Below are positions 1 through 7,945 of a DNA stretch of 34,659 nucleotides, piece by piece. Below the pieces are notes generated by a model that was not told the DNA's origin, ran no database searches, and saw only the letters and a list, made by a program, of their open reading frames with translations. Made by a program: the position numbers and the translations under genes. Numbering within the stretch: the stretch's first letter is position 1; each line of letters begins with the position of its first letter. The stretch comes from JAGPHI01 sp036661035 (GTDB lineage: Bacteria; Bacillota; Clostridia; Oscillospirales; Ruminococcaceae), in contig JAVWZM010000019.1 in the NCBI GenBank assembly GCA_036661035.1, positions 1 through 34,659 of the forward strand, in the 5' to 3' direction.

Positions 1-7
1 ATTAATT

Positions 8-922
8 TTACATAAAAGTAGCCGTAAAAACAAGCACAAGGCAGATAAGTATAGCCGCCGCCATGCCGGGGGAAGTAAGCGTAGCGCGCACAGGGTACTC
101 GGGCAAATCGTATATGGGCGGTGCAAATGTAAGCTGCTTTTTACGCATCACTCTAATAAACAGCACCAGCCCTGTAACGGCGCAGGATAAAATGGCAATT
201 ACCAATATCGCCGTCGCCACGCCATTTTCAAGTGCCAATGGTGCAAGCACCATGCCGTATGCGTTTATAAAAATATGCAGAGCCATGCTGTATAATATAT
301 TACCAGTTTTCGCCATGATGTACGCGAATATTGCGCCCAGCGCAAAAGCGTACAATAGCTGAGATAAATTGCCGTGGAAAAGGGCAAACATAGTGGAGCT
401 GATAAGTATATACGCCTTGTCGCCATATCCGCCAAGCTTTTTAAAAAGCACCAAGCGAAACAGCAGCTCCTCGCCTATCGGTGCCAAAATAACGCCGAAA
501 AGAATATTGTACAAAACACCGCTGCCTGCCTGCAAATTGATAATCGGGTTTACCACCGCGCTACCCTTTAATGCGCCTATGGCTGTAGTGATAAGTATTG
601 ATATCAGGTTGCCGAAATAAAGCGCCGCAATGGAAATGAAAAATACCTTTGCTGTGCTTTTGGCAGAAAGCTTTGTTTTTTCTTTGTCCATAGTATTGGC
701 GGCGCCACGTATGATAAGCAAATAAATAGGCACGGCGATAAGATAAAGGGGCGCATAGCTAAGCACCCATACGCCATATGGCTTTTTGAGAAATTCCGGC
801 ATAAGGTTATTCATCACACCGCCAAGTACCCCTTGCAAGCCTATGGTTATGCCTATTAATGCAAGCATGGCAAAGCCCACACGCATTACACTGCTTTTAT
901 AATTGATTGTTTTTGTTTCCAT
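8..922 (-). CDS. CPBP family intramembrane metalloprotease
   Basis: Predicted polytopic membrane protease of the CPBP (Rce1/Abi-like) family, 304 residues. The family signature is visible: an EExxxR motif (GEELLFR), then FxxxH (FALFHGN), then HxxxN (HIFIN), the residues that form the intramembrane metal site in this family. About eight hydrophobic segments surround them. The ATG at 922 is chosen over one 27 bases upstream because a run of seven G lies about five bases before it. The gene sits 100 bases downstream of a GntR-ABC operon on the same strand. CPBP proteins near ABC transporters are often linked to peptide maturation or self-immunity, but the substrate here is unknown. Family call secure, role uncertain. 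Confidence 0.9.
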   Translation of the reverse strand: METKTINYKSSVMRVGFAMLALIGITIGLQGVLGGVMNNLMPEFLKKPYGVWVLSYAPLYLIAVPIYLLIIRGAANTMDKEKTKLSAKSTAKVFFISIAALYFGNLISILITTAIGALKGSAVVNPIINLQAGSGVLYNILFGVILAPIGEELLFRLVLFKKLGGYGDKAYILISSTMFALFHGNLSQLLYAFALGAIFAYIMAKTGNILYSMALHIFINAYGMVLAPLALENGVATAILVIAILSCAVTGLVLFIRVMRKKQLTFAPPIYDLPEYPVRATLTSPGMAAAILICLVLVFTATFM

Positions 923-950
923 GATACCCCCCCTGTTTCTTGTTTCCATA

Positions 951-982
951 TTAACGCAATATATTGTAGAAAGCGGTCTTGT
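951..982 (+). repeat. REP-like sequence, GTCTTGAC family copy 1
   Basis: The 32 bases beginning TTAACGCAATATATTGTAG and ending GCGGTCTTGT match 24762-24793 at 28 positions. This copy has lost the right half of the palindrome. It lies between the CPBP gene and the ABC operon. Confidence 0.6.
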
Positions 983-1022
983 CTTTCCTACTTCATGCTT
1001 TTTTAAATAAATCGTTTAATGC

Positions 1023-1754
1023 CTACTTCTTAATTGTAGCACGGCGCAAAAACACATAGCCTACTATAAACATTGCCAGTAGCGCACCACCGCAAAGCAC
1101 CAGCATGCTCTCGTTTGGCATAGCTTTCATTATATCTGCCACACTGTTGACCATCTTGCCCAAAAGGCCTGAGCGATTGTTTGTTTCTATATATTTTGAT
1201 ATATTAATACCGAAAAGCGCAAAAAACATATAAACGCCCCAAACTACCCAAAACGCCCCTTTGCCAAACCTTTGTAAAAGCGCACCTATAAATATGCTTA
1301 CGCAAATTAACGCCACTATGGCACCGACGGCATAGCCCAAATTTTGCATAGTAAAAACGTTTATATATTCCGCGTCTAGTGGTAGGCTTTTAAAGAAGAT
1401 GCCATAAACCAAATTATCAATAAGCGCAAAAACTGCAAGCAGCAGTACACACGAAAGCCCCTGCACAAGGTCAAATATGCATGTGCTTGCAAGATAGCCT
1501 TTGCGCGTGCGGCTCATGCGAATCGCCTGTTCAAACTCTATGCTGAAATAGCTGACATTATCAATCAAAATAACAAACAGCGAAAGCATCGCGCATATAG
1601 GCATGGATAGGTTCATATATGTGTCTGCCTTTGCTATCACCACAACCGCCAGTACTAGCAAGTAAAATGCCAGCCATATTCCGCCGATTATCGCCCATAG
1701 CGTCAGCAAGCTTTTCCGCCTGAGAATAAATTCCTTTTTTACATTTTCTAGCAT
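1023..1754 (-). CDS. ABC-2-like transporter permease, second of a pair
   Basis: Integral membrane protein of 243 residues with about six hydrophobic segments and no soluble domain. It is the last gene of the operon gntR-ATPase-permease-permease and starts five bases after the preceding permease stop, behind an AAAGGGG ribosome binding site. No family motif is recognised from sequence alone. The permease call rests on topology and on its place beside an ABC ATPase. A charged patch (RMSRTRKGYL, about residue 80) resembles the cytoplasmic loop after the second helix of ABC-2 permeases; the upstream permease has a similar patch (SMGASRKHYF), which suggests a heterodimeric channel. Substrate unknown. 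Confidence 0.75.
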   Translation of the reverse strand: MLENVKKEFILRRKSLLTLWAIIGGIWLAFYLLVLAVVVIAKADTYMNLSMPICAMLSLFVILIDNVSYFSIEFEQAIRMSRTRKGYLASTCIFDLVQGLSCVLLLAVFALIDNLVYGIFFKSLPLDAEYINVFTMQNLGYAVGAIVALICVSIFIGALLQRFGKGAFWVVWGVYMFFALFGINISKYIETNNRSGLLGKMVNSVADIMKAMPNESMLVLCGGALLAMFIVGYVFLRRATIKK

Positions 1755-1759
1755 TTTAT

Positions 1760-2425
1760 CTACCCCTTTACCGTAAGCTTACGGCTCCAAACATAATCTA
1801 CAGCGGTAATGCACGCGCTTACGGCAAGCATTATAAGTATAGGCACCATGTAATTTTCTGTAATTTTAGCCGATATTTTATACAGTATTTCGCTGTCGTT
1901 TAATGTACCTGTTGCAAACGCAAAGCCTACAAACGCACCAAGCACCATGCATGCTCCCATGTACACCACCATGCCTATGCGCCCAAAGCGATTACATATC
2001 ACGCCCATGCTTTCGCCTGCGCAAATAAGAAGCAAGATTACGAAAAACACAACCGCTATAAACTCGCCATCTGTGAAAAACTGTGGATTATCTAAAAGCT
2101 TGTGCTGTACAAAATCCATAACCAATATTTCCACTAAACACAGCACTGCTGTGGCAAGCTTTATAATCTGCGCGCTGATAAAATAATGCTTGCGTGATGC
2201 GCCCATGGAAATGGCAATGTCTGCATAATACGCAAAATAAGACATTTGCACTGCGAAGCCCATTATTAATATCATGCTTTCCACTACGGCAACTATGCGC
2301 ATTACCGAACTGTCGCCCTTGCCAAACATTATAAGGCAAAGGAATAGGCCTACTGCGCCTGCGCCTGCAAGGGTAAGAAACATTGTTCCTAAAATATGCC
2401 CTTGATATTTTAAGCTTTTAAGCAT
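1760..2425 (-). CDS. ABC-2-like transporter permease, first of a pair
   Basis: Membrane protein of 221 residues with about six hydrophobic segments, encoded between the ABC ATPase and a second permease. The ATG at 2425 is preferred over one 39 bases upstream because GGAGG lies just before it and it overlaps the ATPase stop by eight bases, which is typical of translational coupling. The motif SMGASRKHYF near residue 85 recurs in ABC-2 type permeases, where a glycine-x-x-R-K loop is thought to meet the ATPase. Probably pairs with the permease at 1023-1754. Substrate not predictable; antimicrobial-peptide export or resistance is the common role in GntR/YtrA-controlled systems. Confidence 0.78.
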   Translation of the reverse strand: MLKSLKYQGHILGTMFLTLAGAGAVGLFLCLIMFGKGDSSVMRIVAVVESMILIMGFAVQMSYFAYYADIAISMGASRKHYFISAQIIKLATAVLCLVEILVMDFVQHKLLDNPQFFTDGEFIAVVFFVILLLICAGESMGVICNRFGRIGMVVYMGACMVLGAFVGFAFATGTLNDSEILYKISAKITENYMVPILIMLAVSACITAVDYVWSRKLTVKG

Positions 2426-3317
2426 TGGCTGCCTCCTCTTTAGCTGTGCCCGTAAGATATACAAACGCCTTTTGCAAGCTTACTGCGCTTACGTCCACAT
2501 CTTTGCCCTGGCATGCTTTTGCCACTGCGCTTTGCTCTGCGCGCACGCACACTGTTTTTTGGCGGCCAATGCCCTCTTGATGCAAAACCTCGAGCCCACT
2601 TACAGCCGCATCTACCACATCGTCCTTGCCGCTTACATAGCTAAAACGTGATACAAGCTCCTCTGTGTTTCCCATTTCCATAATATTACCGTTATCCATT
2701 AATATTACCTCCTCAAGCACCGTTGCCGCCTCCTCGATAATATGTGTGGATATGATAAATGTGCGCTGCGTTTCGGTATAATCCTGCAATAGCAAGGCGT
2801 AAAATTGCTCTCTTGCTACTACGTCAAGCCCTGCCACAGGCTCGTCAAGAATGGTAATGGGCGCACGGGAGGCAAGGGCGATTATAATAGTAACCATGCT
2901 CATCATGCCCTTGGAAAGCTTGTATATTTTCTTTTTGACATCAAGGTCAAATTCCTTAATAAGCCGCTGTGCATATTCTTTATCCCAGTTTGGATAATAC
3001 ACGCTTGCGGCGCGGATATATTCCTTTACCTTTATGGTGTTCTGCCCAAAAAGCAGCATGGGCGAAAGCTCTCTCGAAAAGCAAAGCTGGCTTAGCACCT
3101 TTTCGTTTTCCCACACCTTTTCGCCGCCGTATGTAACCGTGCCGCCGCTAATGGTGTTTTGCGCTGTTAAAAGGCTTAATAACGTGGTTTTCCCTGCGCC
3201 GTTTCGCCCTATTAGGCCATATATTTTGCCCGGCTCTATCTCGAGGCTTATGCCGTGAAGCACCTCTGTTTTGCCATAGGTTTTCGTTAGGTTTTCCGCT
3301 TTTAATGTTTTAATCAT
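2418..3317 (-). CDS. ABC transporter ATP-binding protein (YtrB/BcrA-like)
   Basis: Nucleotide-binding subunit, 299 residues, that should power the two adjacent permeases. Walker A is GRNGAGKT (residues 37-44), the signature is LSKGM (134-138), Walker B with the catalytic glutamate is ITILDEP (154-160), followed by the D-loop GLD, and STHIIEE carries the switch histidine. The LSKGM signature, instead of LSGGQ, is typical of ATPases paired with short GntR regulators (YtrB-like). The last 80 residues form an accessory domain seen in drug and peptide exporters. Its ribosome binding site lies in the final codons of the upstream gntR gene and the start is two bases past that stop, so the two are co-translated. 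Substrate unknown. Confidence 0.93.
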   Translation of the reverse strand: MIKTLKAENLTKTYGKTEVLHGISLEIEPGKIYGLIGRNGAGKTTLLSLLTAQNTISGGTVTYGGEKVWENEKVLSQLCFSRELSPMLLFGQNTIKVKEYIRAASVYYPNWDKEYAQRLIKEFDLDVKKKIYKLSKGMMSMVTIIIALASRAPITILDEPVAGLDVVAREQFYALLLQDYTETQRTFIISTHIIEEAATVLEEVILMDNGNIMEMGNTEELVSRFSYVSGKDDVVDAAVSGLEVLHQEGIGRQKTVCVRAEQSAVAKACQGKDVDVSAVSLQKAFVYLTGTAKEEAANA

Positions 3318-3318
3318 C

Positions 3319-3693
3319 TTATTTCTCCTCCGTAATGGCTTTATCTATCATGTCTACAAGCTCTGTTTTGCTTATTTTAAGGCCTTTTGCCTCGCGCACA
3401 AGAGATTTGATATATTCTTCAAAAAAGCTTGTTTTACGCTTTTCGATTATTTTAGCTTTTGCACCGCCTGCTACAAACATGCCAATTCCCCTTCTCTTAT
3501 AAATTGTGCCTTCTTCTACCAAAATATTAATGCCCTTTGCCGCCGTAGCCGGGTTGATGCTAAAGGTTCGTGCAAGCTCGTTTGTGCTAGGCACCTGCTC
3601 CTCCTCAATAAGGATATCCCTCAGGATATTATCTTCCAGCATTTCCGCTATTTGCAGATATATGGACTTTGCACTGTTAAGGTTGCCGTTCAA
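3319..3693 (-). CDS. GntR family transcriptional regulator, YtrA-type
   Basis: Short GntR regulator of 124 residues with an N-terminal winged helix (residues 5-72, containing SAKSIYLQIAEMLEDNI, VPSTNELA, NPATAAKGI and the wing YKRRGIGMFV) and a C-terminal tail of about 50 residues instead of a large effector domain, as in the YtrA subfamily. The start is a TTG at 3693: it has AAGGAGG eight to nine bases upstream, whereas an ATG-initiated version 43 codons longer would run through the promoter and lacks a binding site. It heads the operon with the ABC ATPase and permeases and very likely represses it, relieved by envelope stress or a peptide. The inducer is unknown. Confidence 0.9.
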   Translation of the reverse strand: MNGNLNSAKSIYLQIAEMLEDNILRDILIEEEQVPSTNELARTFSINPATAAKGINILVEEGTIYKRRGIGMFVAGGAKAKIIEKRKTSFFEEYIKSLVREAKGLKISKTELVDMIDKAITEEK

Positions 3694-3733
3694 TTGTTTC
3701 GCCTCCTTGATTGGTTCATTACTTCTGTAACTA

Positions 3734-3762
3734 ACTATACAACGGCTTAACCTCTTTGTCAA
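3734..3762 (-). promoter_or_regulatory. Sigma-A promoter of the gntR-ABC operon
   Basis: On the minus strand TTGACA (3762-3757), a 17-base spacer and TATAGT (3739-3734), about 40 bases before the TTG start of gntR. Just downstream, an imperfect inverted repeat (GTTAC-AGAA-GTAAT) could be the GntR autoregulatory operator; that part is speculative. Confidence 0.85.
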
Positions 3763-3862
3763 TGGTTTTTTATAAAAAGTTTTTCGGCTTTTATTGGCTC
3801 TGTTCGCCTTGCGGCCAAACATTCAGTATAGAGCCTTTATTATGCACATGCGCCGACACACA

Positions 3863-3907
3863 TAAAAAATACCACCCCAAGGCTCTAAAGGCACTTGCGG
3901 TGGTATT
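3863..3907 (-). terminator. Rho-independent terminator downstream of the DUF1624 gene
   Basis: Read on the minus strand: a nine-base perfect stem AATACCACC / GGTGGTATT around a 22-base loop, followed by a run of T. It lies about 150 bases beyond the stop of the DUF1624 gene, with repeat element A in between. Confidence 0.7.
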
Positions 3908-3944
3908 AGGCAACAAAAAAACAGCTTTGCAATACGCTTTATAC

Positions 3945-4046
3945 TATAGCAACTTGACTTATTCTGTCTTTGTACACAACCTTTTGTCAAGTTGCATATA
4001 GCAAAGACGAGGGCTTTAGTAGGACAACAAAAGTAAAATTGCTATA
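3945..4046. repeat. Copy A of a TATAGCAA-bounded intergenic repeat
   Basis: A 102-base element with ends TATAGCAACTTGACTT and, inverted, TATAGCAATTTTACTTT. It consists of two adjacent hairpin modules. Reading the complement, the first is bounded by TATAGCAA and TTGCTATA; the second by GCAACTTGAC and GTCAAGTTGC (perfect 10-base arms). A second copy, roughly 85% alike by eye and in inverted orientation, lies at 33564-33664. No coding capacity is visible, so it looks like a miniature palindromic element, not a gene. Confidence 0.75.
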
Positions 4047-4061
4047 CAAAATGCATTTGTT

Positions 4062-4817
4062 TTATGTTATACTGTAAATAATATACAAAATACCGTAAAT
4101 AATAGGCTGATGCACTAGGTAAATTATCAAGGTGTTGCGCCCTATTAATGCCAAAGCCTTGCTGTGGCAGGCGTAGAAAAACCGTGGCATCTTCATTGCT
4201 TTTACATATACGCCCAGAAAGCTGCCGCATATAAACAAGAAAAGCCATGGCAAAAGCGGAAAATAATCCGCCGACGCAAAGCCGATATTTGGAAAGCCAA
4301 GCCAAAACAAAAACGGTGTTTCATAAAATGCCTTTGGCAAAGCTACGCTAAAGCCGCCTATGCCCAATTGCCCTATTTGCGTGTAATAAGTAAGCGCAAA
4401 TAAACACGCGCTTACAATTGCGCCCACAAGGGGCGGTATTTTATCAAGCAACGGGCGCAAAAGCCCAAACAAAACCATGCAGATGCCAAGCATATGCAAA
4501 ACGCCAAACACAATAAGCTGCGAGGGCATAACAAGCCATGTAACAAGCGTCATCACCATGCCAAGGGCAAAGCATATGGCACCGCGCCTTGTGTTATTTT
4601 TGGAAAATCGGCATGCAATGCCCGACAAAATCACAAATACGCCCACGATACACCCCTGAAAAAGGCGCATGCCCCATGTGTGGTATATCGGCAAATTTGC
4701 ACCGAATATCTCGACTAAATCGTATAAAAGATGATAAATGCACATCAATACAACATCAATGCCGCGTATTTCGTCTAAAAGCCATATACGAGTGGACAAA
4801 TTTTTAGTTTTGTGCAT
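4062..4817 (-). CDS. DUF1624 (HGSNAT-like) membrane protein
   Basis: Membrane protein of 251 residues with about seven transmembrane segments. The N-terminal motif (residues 13-34, DEIRGIDVVLMCIYHLLYDL) matches the conserved start of the DUF1624 / heparan-alpha-glucosaminide N-acetyltransferase catalytic family, including the Asp-x-x-Arg-Gly-x-Asp stretch and a histidine in the first helix. Animal relatives move acetyl groups from cytosolic acetyl-CoA across a membrane to amino sugars; the role of bacterial members is not established, but acylation of an envelope sugar is a reasonable guess. The ATG follows AAAAGAGG. It is monocistronic, divergent from the DUF2804 gene, and ended by the terminator at 3863-3907. 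Confidence 0.85.
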   Translation of the reverse strand: MHKTKNLSTRIWLLDEIRGIDVVLMCIYHLLYDLVEIFGANLPIYHTWGMRLFQGCIVGVFVILSGIACRFSKNNTRRGAICFALGMVMTLVTWLVMPSQLIVFGVLHMLGICMVLFGLLRPLLDKIPPLVGAIVSACLFALTYYTQIGQLGIGGFSVALPKAFYETPFLFWLGFPNIGFASADYFPLLPWLFLFICGSFLGVYVKAMKMPRFFYACHSKALALIGRNTLIIYLVHQPIIYGILYIIYSIT

Positions 4818-4873
4818 AAACGCCTCTTTTCGTCGCAGTATTAATTTATATAAACTTGTATTCTACTTAAAAG

Positions 4874-4902
4874 TTCTGCATGTTAGGGTAAACTGCTATG
4901 AT
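4874..4902 (+). promoter_or_regulatory. Probable promoter of the DUF2804 gene
   Basis: TTCTGC, a 17-base spacer and TATGAT preceded by TG (extended -10), 66 bases before the start. The leader contains a small hairpin, AGCGC-TTAAAG-GCGCT, whose role is unknown. The -35 match is weak. Confidence 0.5.
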
Positions 4903-4967
4903 ATTTATTGAACACAGAAAGCGCTTAAAGGCGCTAAATGATAAAAACATAAACGGAGGTTAGTTAA

Positions 4968-5966
4968 ATGGAAAATCGCATCACCGAGCCTGGCGCTGTT
5001 TTAAACAAGCAAGGGGAAATATTGCCCGGCTACTCTACCGGCTCTATATTAAGCTATCATCGCAAAGACATTAAAGCGCCCTTTTATCGCATAAAGGAAT
5101 GGGATTTCTACCAAGTATCAGACGGCGAAAAATGCCTGCAATTTACCTATGGGCATGCGTCCTATGCAGGGCAAGTATGCGTAATGCTGTTCAATTTTAA
5201 AACAGGCGAGAAAATAGTGGAAATAAGCCGATTGCTTGCCTTACCTTTTGGCAGGCTGCATCTGCCCGAAAACGCCGAAGAAAACAGCGATATCGTTTAC
5301 GAAAAAGGCGGAATAAACATGCGCTTTAAGGTAGTGGGCGACGTGCGATATCTCTCTTTTTCTTATAAGGATTTTGAAGCGCAGATTACACTTGAGCGCA
5401 AAAACCCCGAAAGCATAGTGATAAATATCCCATTCGACGAATATAAAACCGCCTTTTACTATAACCATAAAATAAACTGCATGACAGCCCGTGGCCGCGC
5501 CGTATATAAGGGCGAGCAATACACCTTTGGCGAGGGCTCCTTTGGTTTACTGGACTGGGGGCGCGGCGTATGGCCATTTCACAACGAGTGGTATTGGTCT
5601 AACGGCACAGGGCTTGTAGACGGGCAAATATTCGGGTTTAACCTTGGCAAAGGCTTTGGCAACACGGAAAACGCCACCGAAAACACCTTGTTTTATGGCG
5701 AGCATGCCCACAAGCTTGGCAAGGTGCATATCGACCTTGGCACCGAATACATGAAACCATGGCATCTGTACGACGACGATGGGCGGCTGGATTTAACCCT
5801 TGTACCCTGCTACGACCGCACCACAAAAATGAAAGTGCTTTTTGTAGACAATTGCTGCCACCAGATGTTTGGCGAATTTAGCGGCAAAGCCGTACTGGAC
5901 GACGGCACCGTGCTAGAGGTGAAAGGCTTGCCTGCTTTTGCGGAGCATGCTGTTAATAATTGGTAA
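4968..5966 (+). CDS. DUF2804 domain-containing protein
   Basis: Soluble protein of 332 residues, full length for DUF2804. The family hallmark is present around residues 180-215: GSFGLLDWGRGVWPFHNEWYW, rich in Trp, Asp and Arg, followed by NGTG and a GFNLGKGFGN stretch. DUF2804 is thought to be related to the lipocalin-like CrtC/AttH hydroxyneurosporene-synthase fold, but no reaction is established, so no function is assigned. No signal peptide is seen. The start has GGAGG eight bases upstream. It is transcribed alone, between the divergent DUF1624 gene and a terminator at 5973-6018. Confidence 0.9.
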   Translation: MENRITEPGAVLNKQGEILPGYSTGSILSYHRKDIKAPFYRIKEWDFYQVSDGEKCLQFTYGHASYAGQVCVMLFNFKTGEKIVEISRLLALPFGRLHLPENAEENSDIVYEKGGINMRFKVVGDVRYLSFSYKDFEAQITLERKNPESIVINIPFDEYKTAFYYNHKINCMTARGRAVYKGEQYTFGEGSFGLLDWGRGVWPFHNEWYWSNGTGLVDGQIFGFNLGKGFGNTENATENTLFYGEHAHKLGKVHIDLGTEYMKPWHLYDDDGRLDLTLVPCYDRTTKMKVLFVDNCCHQMFGEFSGKAVLDDGTVLEVKGLPAFAEHAVNNW

Positions 5967-5972
5967 ACCCAC

Positions 5973-6018
5973 AAACGCCACGTGCAGTTTATTTGCCGCG
6001 GCGTTTTATTGTTTTTTA
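5973..6018 (+). terminator. Rho-independent terminator after DUF2804 gene
   Basis: Seven-base stem AAACGCC / GGCGTTT around a 20-base loop, followed by TTTTATTGTTTTTT. It begins six bases after the stop and separates this gene from the convergent MFS gene. Confidence 0.7.
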
Positions 6019-6062
6019 GTCTATTTTCTTTTGCACGTTTTTTACTCGGTGTTCTATTGTTT

Positions 6063-7235
6063 TTAATCCGTTTCCCTTTGCATGGTTTTTTTATTTAGCA
6101 ATATTATCAGCATTATAGCCGCCACAAGGGAAAGTGCTGCGCCAAACACGAAGGGAGCCGCCGCGCCTATTGTGTCCCACAAAACGCCTGCGATAACACT
6201 TGCAGGCAAAAGCGCGATGCCCACTATGGTAGATTGCAGCCCAAGCATTGTGCCTTTTAAATGGGGTGGCGATATCTCGGTAATCATTGCGCGCTCTGCG
6301 CCTGATATCATGGCTGTGTAAAAGCCGTAGATGATAAATATTATCACCATGCCTATAGAGCTTGACACAAAGGCAAAGCCCAAATACACAAGAGAAAACA
6401 CAAGATATGCCCCAACCAGTAGCTTTTTACGGCCTATTTTGTCCGAAAGCTTACCAAAGGGTATGGACAAAATGGCGGCAGTAAGGTTATACGCAAGATA
6501 TAAAAGCACAACGTTTGTGTCTGTAAAGCCTATGCTTTTGGCACGCAAAAGCAAAAATGTGTTTGAAGAATTGCCAAGGGTAAACAAAAAGGTTACCACA
6601 AGGTACAGCTTTAAATTGCCGTTTATCAGCTTGATATTTTTCCAAAAGGGTTCCCTTTTGGGTGGGTTTGCAAGCTGTGGCTTTTCTTTTACCGTCAATA
6701 GCGCAAACAGCCCTATTACCGCAGGAATAGCCGAAATGACAAACAGCTTTTTATAATCAAACACGCCGTTTGAATTTGCCACCAGTAAATATGCGATTAA
6801 TATACCTATGGCAGAGCCTGCCATATCAAGGGCTTTATGTATGCCAAAGGCTTTGCCCATGGTGTTTTTGTCTGCGCTTTCGCTAACAAGCACATCTCTT
6901 GGTGCTGTGCGTATGCCCTTGCCTATGCGGTCTATCACTCGCGCCACCAAGATGCCTGCCCACGACGACGCTATAATAAGAGCTACTTTATACACAAGGC
7001 CTGTGGCATAGCCTATAAAGGCAACGGGCTTTTTGTTGTGATATTTATCGGTAATATATCCGCTAAATACCTTTAAAAGGCTTGCCGCGCTTTCCGCAAT
7101 GCCCTCAATTACGCCAATAAGTGCAGGCGTCGCGCCAAAAGCCGAGGTGAGATAAAGCGGTATCAACGGGTACACCATTTCGCTGCTGATATCTGAAAAA
7201 AAGCTGACAAAACCAAGTAAAATTATATTTAGCAT
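6063..7235 (-). CDS. MFS transporter
   Basis: Major facilitator superfamily transporter, 390 residues, 12 predicted helices, usual length. The loop 2-3 motif appears as GYITDKYHNKKP and its counterpart in the second half as GKLSDKIGRKK. The helix 5 region contains ARVIDRIGKGIRTAPRDVLVSE, characteristic of a drug-exporter-like subgroup common in Firmicutes. A proton-driven efflux role is likely; the substrate is unknown. The ATG has AAAGGA nine bases upstream. An extended -10 promoter and a perfect 16-base palindrome (7317-7332) lie upstream, so a dedicated regulator may control it. It is monocistronic and convergent with the DUF2804 gene. Confidence 0.93.
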   Translation of the reverse strand: MLNIILLGFVSFFSDISSEMVYPLIPLYLTSAFGATPALIGVIEGIAESAASLLKVFSGYITDKYHNKKPVAFIGYATGLVYKVALIIASSWAGILVARVIDRIGKGIRTAPRDVLVSESADKNTMGKAFGIHKALDMAGSAIGILIAYLLVANSNGVFDYKKLFVISAIPAVIGLFALLTVKEKPQLANPPKREPFWKNIKLINGNLKLYLVVTFLFTLGNSSNTFLLLRAKSIGFTDTNVVLLYLAYNLTAAILSIPFGKLSDKIGRKKLLVGAYLVFSLVYLGFAFVSSSIGMVIIFIIYGFYTAMISGAERAMITEISPPHLKGTMLGLQSTIVGIALLPASVIAGVLWDTIGAAAPFVFGAALSLVAAIMLIILLNKKTMQRETD

Positions 7236-7275
7236 TACTTCATTTCCTTTTGCCGTATTTTGAAATATAACGACA

Positions 7276-7284
7276 ATTATAGCA
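7276..7284 (-). promoter_or_regulatory. Extended -10 promoter of the MFS gene
   Basis: On the minus strand TGCTATAAT (TG-n-TATAAT), about 40 bases before the start codon. No good -35 hexamer is seen at 16-18 bases upstream, which fits an extended -10 or activator-dependent promoter. Confidence 0.5.
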
Positions 7285-7316
7285 CTCTTGTAGTTTGTTT
7301 ACACCTTTAAATGGAT

Positions 7317-7332
7317 AAATTTACGTAAATTT
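7317..7332. promoter_or_regulatory. Perfect 16-base palindrome, candidate operator
   Basis: AAATTTACGTAAATTT is identical to its reverse complement. It lies about 36 bases upstream of the MFS -10 element and 60 bases past the end of the DUF4358 lipoprotein gene. The position suits binding of a dimeric regulator at the MFS promoter. No regulator is identified. Confidence 0.45.
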
Positions 7333-7355
7333 TACATGTAGTCATACCAATAAAT

Positions 7356-7371
7356 GGCTGCAAGTGCAGCC
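7356..7371 (-). terminator. Weak hairpin downstream of the DUF4358 gene
   Basis: GGCTGC-AAGT-GCAGCC hairpin 23 bases beyond the lipoprotein stop. On the minus strand it is followed by ATTTATT and not by a full T run, so it is at best a weak terminator. Confidence 0.35.
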
Positions 7372-7393
7372 CTGTGCGCACACATTGCTGTAC

Positions 7394-7885
7394 TTATTTT
7401 AGTGCCTTTTCAATATCCTTTGCCACGGTTGCGCTGTCCTTGCACATCACCAAAATTACTTCGCCGCTTTTAAGGGTTTTCACCACTGCCGCGTCGGCTA
7501 TTGCAAATTGCTCCGGCAAATAGTTTTCCATGTTTTTCTTTTGCAAATCCACATAGCTTTGCAAAGCGTCTTTAATGGCGGTTTCTTTGCCGCTTGTTGG
7601 CTTGATTATTGCCACGCAATAGGCATTTACATTTAAAAAGCTGCATGATATAGCAAATTTATCCACGTCGGCTGCATCTATTGAAAGCATGGAAAACGCA
7701 GAATCTGCCATATCCGCGCTTTTGTCTGCCACAATCTCAAAGGCGCTGTCCTCGCCGTCTACGCGCGTATCGGTGATAACCTTTTGGTAATCTTTAGGCT
7801 CGCCCTCGGAGGCAGGCGCGCCTGTACACGCTGTAAAGCACAAGGCAAGCGTTGCCGCCATAAATGCAGAAATAAGCTTTTTCAT
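7394..7885 (-). CDS. DUF4358 domain-containing lipoprotein
   Basis: Predicted lipoprotein of 163 residues: Lys-rich start, hydrophobic segment and lipobox FTAC with the lipidated cysteine at residue 20. The mature part is a small globular domain with the DUF4358 pattern: an alternating N-terminal strand region, the central CVAIIKPTSG, then a helix leading to YVDLQKKNMENYLPEQF and a C-terminal VILVMCKDS strand. Function of the family is unknown; it is common in Clostridia. The ATG at 7885 is chosen over a TTG six codons earlier because AAAGGA lies nine bases before it. It follows the zinc-ribbon gene by 60 bases and may share the Lrp transcript. Confidence 0.8.
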   Translation of the reverse strand: MKKLISAFMAATLALCFTACTGAPASEGEPKDYQKVITDTRVDGEDSAFEIVADKSADMADSAFSMLSIDAADVDKFAISCSFLNVNAYCVAIIKPTSGKETAIKDALQSYVDLQKKNMENYLPEQFAIADAAVVKTLKSGEVILVMCKDSATVAKDIEKALK

Positions 7886-7945
7886 AAATATATTTCCTTT
7901 CAAATCGACATATTACGGGCAATTGTAAAACTAATATTTTCAGCT

